Assembly (NCBI GenBank): GCA_963573385.1
Contig: CAUYLG010071187.1
Location: 1-64,000 of the forward strand
Direction of reading: 5' to 3'
DNA length: 64,000 nucleotides
Origin: Cacajao melanocephalus
Lineage: Eukaryota; Chordata; Mammalia; Primates; Pitheciidae
Part shown: positions 55,831-64,000 of the stretch, piece after piece
Numbering within the stretch: position 1 is the first letter of the stretch
Layout of the letters: each line of letters begins with the position of its first letter
Translations under genes and position numbers: made by a program
Notes under the pieces: model-generated
What the model saw: only the letters and a program-made list of their open reading frames with translations
Databases searched by the model: none
What the model was told of the DNA's origin: nothing

Positions 55831-57320
55831 AGACATACGTTAATGTCTGCAGATATTTTTGATTACCACAACTTAAGGAAGAAGAGAGATACACCTGGCA
55901 TGTAGTGGATACAGTAGATGGAAGATGAGAGATTAGGTTAACAAGGTAATGGATGGCAGGTAGAGGTGGTATATTAGATCAGATGGGGTCTTGAAGACTA
56001 TTTTAAGGGCTTTAGTTTTTACTCAGAACCACTGAAAGAGTTGTGACTAGGTGATGTCATCTAACATATGTTTAAAGGATACTGCAGCTGCTATATTGCA
56101 AATTGATTGTAGGAAGGGAAAAGTGAAAGTAAAGCGATCAGTTAGGAGTTTTTTGCAGTAATTCAGGCAAAAGAAAATGGTAGCTTTCCCCAGGATGGTA
56201 ACAGAGATGGTAGGAGGCACGTGGATTCTGGATATATTTTGAAAGTAGAACCAGAAGGATCTGCTGATGTGTTAGATGTGAGGTATGATAAATGGAGAGG
56301 AGACAGGAATGACTGAAGATTTTTGGCCAAGAACCTGCAACAATAGAGTTTTCATCAACTAAGGGAGGAAAGACTACAGAGGGTGCAGGTTTGGTGAGAA
56401 GTATCAGAAGTTCTGTTTTGGACTTGCTAGTCTAGACAGCCTAATTTAGACTAGTCTAGACAGTCTAAACTAGCAGATCTTGTTTAGACTTGCTAGACAG
56501 TTTTAGACTTGCTAATTTTGAAATATGCATTAAACAAAGTGGAGATGTTGATTAGGCAATTGAATATGTGAGTCTGCAGTTTAAGCAAAAGGTCTGCTCT
56601 GGAGATACATATTTGGGAATTTTCAGTATTTAGGTGGCATGCAACTGGACGGGGTCACCAAAGGATTGAGAATAGGAGAAAAAGACCAGGGCTGAGCCCT
56701 GAATTCCTCCAATACTAAGAGGTTGCGAGGAGAAGAGGAATCTGCAAAGAAGACTGAGATGAAACAACCAGTGAAACAGAAAGAAAACCTAGTGTGATTG
56801 CCTGGAAAACATGAACAAAGGGTATAGAGGAGGAGTATTTAATCCTATAAATGCTGCTAACTGACCAAATAAGATAAGAACTGAAAATTGACCATTGGCT
56901 TTAGCAGTGAGGGGGGTGATTCAGAATGACGTTGACCATGAAAGGGGAGCTAAACCAGACGTCAGTGAGCTTAAGAGAAAACAGGAGAAGAGCTGGTGAG
57001 AGTGAGCATAGATAGTTCTTACAAGTAGTTTTGCAAAACAGGTGAGAAAAAGGAGTAATAGATTGGTAAGGAATGTGGAAGCAAGAGAATGATTTGTTGG
57101 GAGAAGCAGCAGCATTTTTTTATGTTAAAGAGAATTCCAGGAGAGATGAAAGGATGATGAAATAGGAAAAAAGGGACAAGTGCTAGAGTGATGTCCTTGG
57201 ATAAGAGGATAAAATTTAGTCCACAATTGGAGGAATTAGCTTTAGAAAGGAACACGATCATGTGTTCGCGATGGCAGGTGGGAAGACAGCATACGGACAT
57301 TTCAGCTATAGTATAAGTAT
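55830..57320 (-). mobile_element. Long L2, antisense
   Basis: Collinear with reverse L2 for about 1.5 kb: gatggggtcttgaagac, gccttagttt-type text, tgcagtaattcaggcaaaag, tctgttttggacttgc, agggctgagccctgaat, ctgaaaattgaccattggct, gctagagtgatgtccttgg. Confidence 0.8.
56421..56515. repeat. TAGACT/CTAGAC direct and inverted repeat cluster
   Basis: Several copies of (T)TAGACTTGCTAGACAG-like units. CTAGTCTAGAC and GTCTAAACTAG at 56451-56473 form a near-perfect palindrome. Confidence 0.85.
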
Positions 57321-57879
57321 GCTCCTAAAATTGTTTTCATTCTCAAATTTATGCACTGAAAATATTTTATGAAAAAAATGTAAGTTCTGGTTGGGGCAAA
57401 CCATTGCAAACATCCAATTTTGCAACCTGAACACTAACAGAAACACCAATCTTAGTAAAAATATTGGTACCATTAAAACATTATATTCCTAACAAAAATA
57501 TCATAAAGAACTTCACCTTTCCAAAAAAAAGGGCACAGGCACCTTGATAGACTTGGACATAAATAAAGAAGGGTAAGGAGATGCTGAGTTACACAACAGG
57601 TACTGTCTGCCTGGCCAAGGCAGAACCTGCAGCCAAGATGAACTAGAAAAAGCCTGTGATTATGGACGTCATAGAAAGTGCCTTATTCCGCACCTTGTTC
57701 ATTCAACTCATTCCACTGGCATCCTTCATATTCAGCTGCTCCTGTCTGGTGACACACAACATTAATATGCTAAGGAGAAAAAAATCACATATGAACCAAC
57801 CCAATTTCCACATTAGAGTGACATCATCTCCTTACTTAGCAATATTCGATTTAATGCCCATTACAGAAACATGTGTTGT

Positions 57880-58000
57880 AAGAGAACAGATTATAAGTGG
57901 GAGCAGATGCTGGAAGGTGGGAGGATGTGGTGGTGGTAGACTGTGGAAGTTCTCTTTCAACTACTTCAACTTTCTCAGTGAAAAACCATCCGGTAACTTA
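57880..58000 (-). mobile_element. L2 continuation
   Basis: gtggtggtggtagactgtgg, aagttctctttcaactactt and ctttctcagtgaaa continue the L2 at 55830-57320. About 560 bases of other sequence lie between. Confidence 0.6.
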
Positions 58001-58279
58001 CCCAGTGTCTGAGTCTATAGCTGGAATAGCTACCCTCAGCAATTGCAGAATACCCATACTAGCTTTCTGATCCATGGAGTAACAGTATAGATTTTTGGAA
58101 GGGCTAATGTCACACTCCTTAGTTTCTCCCTTCCTACCAAAATAGACAAAGGCAATACCATATATTTGTAAGAGCTGCCAATGTTAGTGCCACCACTAAG
58201 GCACAGATGTTGATGGGACTCTCTGGCATCTAAACATGAGCTTTGTATTTGCTGTTCTGACTCATTTACTATTAATGGA

Positions 58280-61090
58280 GGCCTAGGTAAGAAGTTACTG
58301 TCTAGTTGGGCCAGCCCTACTGTATGCAGCTCCCTAATGCCCTTAGACCCAGACAGGAGATCTGATGGTGCTCAGAGCAACTGGGGCAGACCTGGAGGAT
58401 GTGTGGAGCCAGCAGCAAATCCCAGTAGAGGAAGCACAGCTGCAGCTGCTTAGCTTTTCAAGCAAAGCCAAGCTGTCTTAGACAAGTAATTATTCTCCTT
58501 TTGGAAATAATTCTTGCTTCTGAGGGCTTGACCATGGGACACTAGGTGACCATGTAACCTAAGCTGTCCATCTTGAAGTGATGACACACCAAGCCAAAAG
58601 TTGCATGGACCCAACCCAGCAGCACATCCTCATCAGGCAGGAGTGGTATATATCAGCATTGAGCTTCACATGGCTGACTGCACTCGAGCTGCAGGGGCAG
58701 TCAGTGCTTTATCCTCTCGGTGTGCCTCCTGCCATGCTCACTCCCCCTCATAGCCATGGTCTCATGGGGAACCCCCATTGAGCAGTTCACCAAGGAGAAA
58801 AAAAGTCAAATATGGCTTACAGATGACTCTACAAGTTTTGCTGGCACCTGTGGGAATTTCATTGCAGCACCACTCAGGGTGAAAGACAGTGGAGAAAGGA
58901 TATCTCCCAGGGAGCAGAACTTGGAGTGGTCCACAATATACACTTTGCCTGAAAGGAGAAATGGCCTGAAAGGCAGAACCTCACCATGTCGTCCTCATGA
59001 GTGACAGTTTAGATGGATGGTCAGGGACATGAAAGAAGTCTTGGGAAGAGGAATGTAGGTGGACATCTTATACTAGACGCCAATATAGATGAATATTTGT
59101 GTCACACTGGAATGGTCACAAGAGCCCCTACTGTGTAGGAGGTTCTAAATATGTAGTTCGAAGATTGCCTGCCCAGTGCCCTACCGTTTCCCCAGCCATC
59201 CTGGTACTTGCCTGGTGGCCCCATAGACAATGGTTGCAGAGACAGACAGAAACAATGCACTGGCCCAACAAGGACTTCTCGCCAAGGTGATGTGGCTACT
59301 GCCACTGCTGATTAATTTCCAGTAGTGGTAACCAACCCTGAGACGCATAACACTACTGCTATGGTTTCCGTTTGTCCTCCTGGAAACTCACATTGAAATT
59401 TGATCCCCAACGTGTTGGTGTTGGGAGGTTGGGCTTAGTAGGAGTATTTGGGTCCAGTCAGTAGATTCCTCACAAATGAGTCAATACCCTCTTGAGGGAG
59501 CTAGTTCATTCTCCCAGCACTAGTTACCAGAGACTGGTTGTTGTAAAAGCAAGTTCCGCTTCCTAGACATTATCTTGCTCTCTTTGCACATACCCACTCA
59601 CTTTTCTGCTTCTCTGCCATATTTTGACCCAGCATGTGGCCCTCACCAGGAACTGACCAGATGGGGCACAATGCTTTTGAACTTCTCAGCCTGCAGAATC
59701 ATGGGCTCAATAAACAACTCTTCTTTATAAACTACCCAATCTCAAGTATTATATAGCAACACTAAATGGACTTAAATGACTACAAACAGGAGGGGAATTA
59801 TATTGAAGGCCCTCACCTTGTGAAAAGGGCAATAACTTGTCCTCACTGGAATAACTTTTTATTCTGGATTTGGATTCTTTATGCCAAAAACACCTTCCAT
59901 GAACTTAACACGTTGCCTTATTCACTATCATTCATTTCCTTGTAACAATACTTCTCATTGAAGAGCTCATTTTACAGGGATGAGAGTGAGACAAGAGACT
60001 GAGGCTCGTAGGGTTTCTGGTCTTACCATGTATTCCATAACCTGAAGCACAAGGCCTCATGGCATGATGGAATGGCCTACTCAACACTCAGTTATTGTGC
60101 CAGCAGGAAGACAACTCCTTGAGAAGATGAGATACCTCCATACAGTTTACTCTGGGTGCTATGAACCAACAGCCGATAGATGGTACTGTTTCTCTCATAG
60201 TCAGAATAAAGAGACCAAGAGCTGGAAATGAGAATGGTACCTGTTACTATATCACTCCTGATTTCCCTGTTAAAATGTTTGCATCTTATCACTACAGCAT
60301 CTGAGCTCCCTGGCTTAGACGTTTCGATGCCTCTTGCTCGAGGTGGGACCCTTCAGTGCTGTCACCTATTGCACAAAGTCAAGACATATTCCATACCATC
60401 CACTGGTCTCTCCATCATCTCATGGAAAGATCAGTTATATTAGGACCAATGACCACACCACCACCACAACTACTGCCACCAGCCTATGGGTCTTCTTTCT
60501 TACAGGGCAACCATGAGAAAAAAGCTCAGTAGGGAAATGCATAAGCTTCTTGGTGCCAGGCAGTCTGAATTTGCTCTATCAGCTCTTTACAGGACTTGTC
60601 TAGAAAGCCAGCTGCCCTGCACCTGGGAAACTTGAAGGACGTAGTGATCTTTGGGACACATCGTATGTTACAGTCTCCCTGCCAGGAGAGGCAAGAGGAA
60701 AACCAGAAGTTGTATGGGAATCTGAACTTGAATGTAGTCAGCCCCTTTTTCAGAGGAAAGAGGTGCCCCCAAATTTTCAGCTGCTCATTGTCCATTTAAT
60801 CCACTCTGAGCACCCAGAGTCATTCATGGAAACCCTACTCCTTTCAAAATAGTTCCCAAGAGAAGATTGTTTTCTGTCAGCAAACACAAGAAGCTGTTGA
60901 ATTAAGAGGTAAGGCTGCCACCCAATTATTTTAGGTTCTTGATTCCACTGGACAGAAACACACAAACAGGTTTAACTCTGTGGGCTGGAGTGTTTGTTCC
61001 TAGTAATCAGAGAGAGGTATGTCTAGAACCCAGTGTTAACCTAGGTGTTACCAAGACCTGAGATGAGACAAAGATTTTCTTGTAGATAAT
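58280..61090 (+). mobile_element. Decayed ERVL-like interior
   Basis: Nucleotide wording at 58780-59300 and 60060-60340 (catggcatgatggaatggc, gttattgtgccagcagg, ccaacagccgatagatgg) resembles the pol/dUTPase part of an old endogenous retrovirus of the ERVL class. All frames are broken by stops and indels and cannot yield a virus protein. A MaLR LTR sits inside. Assignment is from memory of consensus wording, hence uncertain. Confidence 0.5.
59355..59765 (+). mobile_element. ERVL-MaLR LTR (MLT1-like) nested in the ERVL remnant
   Basis: gctatggtttccgtttgtcc, tgttgggaggttgggcttag, ccctcaccaggaactgacc, ataaacaactcttctttata and an end at cactaaatgga. Confidence 0.8.
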
Positions 61091-63715
61091 TTATTTTGGG
61101 AGTTAGGGACTAGAAGGAGTAAAAGAGAAACAGGGAAAAAAGTAATCCAAGGATGCACTGTTGAGCTGATCACCACTGTGAGAAGCTGGGATCTGATCCC
61201 TCTGAAGATCGATGTAGAATGCAACCCAGAATTGTCTGCTCAAGGGGCAAAAGAAGAGCATATCCACCAGTGTCTCCTGTTGGCCAAGAGTAAGATGACT
61301 TTCAACTCCCTCCCAATTTAAGAGTTCTATCCCACAATTTAAACCGTAACTTACAGAATGTCAAATGGAACTAGCAGAGAAATGGAAGCCACGCAGAAAT
61401 CATGTGCTTGACGTGGATATGTTTACCCGTGTCAGAAGGCAAGAGGATGAGCAGGTTTTTTTGTAAGGTACAATTGCATATTTTACATGTGAATGTTGGT
61501 TGTCTGAAGGAAGTTTAAATATCAAATTAAGAACAGATACTGGTGTTGGGCATCCAACATGTTCATCAAAGTGGTAAATTATCATATCTTCCAATGTTTG
61601 AGTCCCACCTCTCCAAGGCAGAAACCAGAACATCAGCTTTTCCAACCTACATTATAGGTAGAACGGAGGCCAGACCCTGACTTATGATAACTGGATTCAG
61701 ATGTGAGCTACGCAGAGAAACCAGTCACCATGGAATCCACTTTCTTGGGGAGGGGCCACAGAAGCATGTGGCCTCAGGGGCTAGCTGGTGCAGAGGACAG
61801 CATTCAGGGTTCAATATCCATGGTGCAAGCTACGGTGTGGCTGCCCGGCAGGGGTGGCAGTGGACCTCTGAAACTACTGTCCTGTTATATGGTTTGGATG
61901 GTGTTCCTGGTTGTGTAGACCCCTAGATTAATTTTCTGGCCCTCTTGAGCGTTCTAATTTTTTTTAATGAATTCTTTTTCTGCTAAACAACCTAGAATTA
62001 TTCTGCTCATTGCAACTGGGGGCCCCATGCCACACGCCAAGATTGCTGAAGCCCTCTCCTGCCCTGCAGGCATGGCTCATCCCTCTCCCAGTGGAGTCCC
62101 TCCAAATGTTTTGCATTTTTTCTTTTACCGTATTTTCTAGGTGTCTATTTTATCAGTATTTGGCACCCCACCTCCCCAAAATCACTTTTAATGTTTTGGC
62201 CTCCCAAAGATTTTGAATAATACCGTCTCTGCCATCATCTGCCTAAGCCTTACATACATCTTTAGGAGAAGAGAAAACACGTGTGGGAGTGGACTGTGTG
62301 ACCAAAATGCAACAAATGATAGGTTAAAAAAATGCATTTCTTGACGTGAGTGACAGTGGTATAGATCATAAGAGGTAGCGGTTCTAATGATCTCAGTGTA
62401 CTTTGCAGAAATAGATCATGATTTTAGTTTCTGCTAAAATATCTTTAATATTAAATGCACACAACTATAAAGCTTTTTGAAAATCTATGACAATTTGAGG
62501 ATATCAGATAAATGGAGTACTATTTTATAGTATTTTTTCTTCCTCCAGAATAGGGCACAGGGTGTGGCCCAGACAAGAACAATTAATTTTTTTTTAACTA
62601 AATTGAACTAACTCCTGGTAGGAGGGAATAAATAAATGCCTGTAGATCTGAGAACAGTGAATCAAAGGGACACTCAGAAACCTTTCAAGAGGCAGACAGC
62701 TGTCCAGGGAGATACCAACCTCCTGTGTAACCTAGAAAGCTAAGTCTCATTAGGGATTCAAAAGAAATTGAGGTTTGAGAAGAAACACTCATGTAGATAT
62801 TAAGTAAATATGTCTGTTCAGAGAGCTATGCAAGAAAGCCCTTGGACTAAAATTAAGTGAGATGCAAATTCTTGGAGGAATTTTGCTAATTAAGAAATCC
62901 AGGTGAGTTTTTTTTAAGGCATGCTTATATTTTCCCGTAGTGTTTGTAGCCTTTTCAAATCTTTTATTTATTCATTTGCTCCTTTATTTACTTAGCTACT
63001 AGGCATTTAGTGAGTACTTGCTACATGTCAGGTTCTGGGAATGTTCCTTGGTAAACTGGCCCTTCCTGAATGGCTGCTATGACAGCTCTCTGAAAGAGAT
63101 GTGGGCAGGAATGAGAGGACGCCAGCCAGAAGCCTGGGCTTATGAGAGAGGAATATCCTTGACCTTTGGAAATGGAGGGAAACCACTCTCTGGAAAACCT
63201 CAGAAGAGAGAGAAAAATGAGCTGACTCCAGGAAAACATTTAAGAGAAAAGTTATGGATTGTTGGAAATTTAAAGAAACAACTCAAAATGTGCATGAAGA
63301 GCTCAGCTTTTTATTTTAGTTAAATTCCATGAATGTATTATGTTCAAGAGAGTCAGGAGATTTGAAGTGTAATTTTGCCATCTGAATGCCACAATCATTT
63401 AATATTGTCAGTTTTCATTAAGTTTCTTCAGTGAGTAACTGCCAGCTCAAGATGAAATAAATGACAGCAATTACTCCAGGGCCCTTCCTTACCCACCCCC
63501 AACCCTTACACATTGTTTCTGCCATTTTTTGGGTCACCCTGCTAGCTGTCTTTTTGTGACTCTTCCCCTTAGTATCTCTACACTATGTGAGATTGACTTC
63601 ACCTTGGAAGAGTTGGCACATTAACCATGTATTTTGCCAGAGGGACCCACATTCCCAGTATTGACCTGTGGGTATTAACATGGGAACCAAGGAAAATTTG
63701 CTCGCTGGCCAAAGG
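61090..63715. other. Intergenic stretch, unassigned
   Basis: The part to about 61920 may include more of the retroviral remnant or its LTR. After that I recognise nothing except T-runs. Short frames such as 61684-61926 and 63018-63323 show no known family. Confidence 0.4.
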
Positions 63716-63719
63716 TTTT

Positions 63720-64000
63720 TTTTTGTCTGTTTTTCTGTAAGTCAGATTATATCACTCTTATGTTTTAAATCCTCCACTGACTTTCCATTTAACTCAGAAT
63801 GAAACGCCAAGTCTTGGGTTTTATTGGAAAGGTGTTCAAAGGTGCCGGAGAGCCTGTTTTCCCTCTTACTTCATCTCAACACTCTCCCTGTCATTCTACC
63901 TTTTGCTGCCCCTGCTACATACAAAGCTTGTTCCCATCCCAGGCCTCTGTACCTGCTGTCTACTCGCCCTGGATATTCCTCCATACACCTGCATTGCTCA
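63720..64000 (+). mobile_element. L2 fragment at window edge
   Basis: gtaagtcagattatatcactc, tcctccactgactttccattt, aactcagaatgaaacgccaag and ccctggatattcctcc follow the L2 3' half; runs off the window. Confidence 0.7.

Noticed and set aside
57656..58012. 118-codon open frame between two L2 parts
   Set aside because: Its end overlaps the L2 continuation, and the start has no recognisable domain or splice support; treated as chance.

Overview
The window looks like a stretch of primate, most probably human, nuclear DNA. It is AT-rich. It carries about 19 Alu elements on both strands, a 5'-truncated LINE-1, many worn L2, MIR and MER5-type copies, ERVL-MaLR LTRs, and one CpG island. There are no bacterial-type operons, ribosome-binding sites, CRISPR arrays or recognisable tRNA/rRNA genes. 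The only protein-coding gene I can support is THUMPD2 on the plus strand. It is complete here, from the start codon in the CpG island at 11622 to the stop at 54402, in ten coding exons. In human it lies, as I recall, at 2p22.1.

Layout. Positions 1-11400 are intergenic: an L1 3' end, MER5 and L2 remnants, five Alus, a Tigger-like DNA transposon fossil, a MaLR LTR and a TG/CG microsatellite. Positions 11510-11935 are the CpG-island promoter with exon 1. Positions 11748-54077 hold nine introns. The shortest is about 0.5 kb (intron 7) and the longest about 11 kb (intron 8); all have GT..AG ends and are filled with MIR, L2, MER5 and Alu copies plus an Alu/L1 junction. The last exon and 3' UTR lie at 54078 to about 54840. 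From about 54900 to 64000 the sequence is intergenic: a long antisense L2, a decayed ERVL-like interior with an LTR inside it, and an L2 piece at the right edge.

How the gene works. The joined exons give a 504-codon reading frame with [16 protein letters not shown] at every junction. The protein has an N-terminal ferredoxin-like half (exons 1-2), a long charged linker (exon 3), a THUMP RNA-binding module (exons 3-6) and a Rossmann-fold SAM-dependent methyltransferase (exons 6-10). The SAM-binding motif is in exon 7, the acidic motif II in exon 8 and the Asp-Ile-Pro-Phe catalytic-type motif in exon 9. The human protein is reported to act with TRMT112 and to make N2-methylguanosine at G72 of U6 snRNA.

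Hunt result. I do not see a new multi-gene system. The observations worth checking are smaller: a tandem splice acceptor that would change the protein by one residue, a competing strong donor in exon 2, an in-frame upstream extension, a 55-bp retro-insertion with a target-site duplication, a 43-bp tandem duplication, a palindromic repeat cluster inside an L2, inverted Alus around the methyltransferase exons, and a DNA-transposon fossil with a block resembling one seen across vertebrates.
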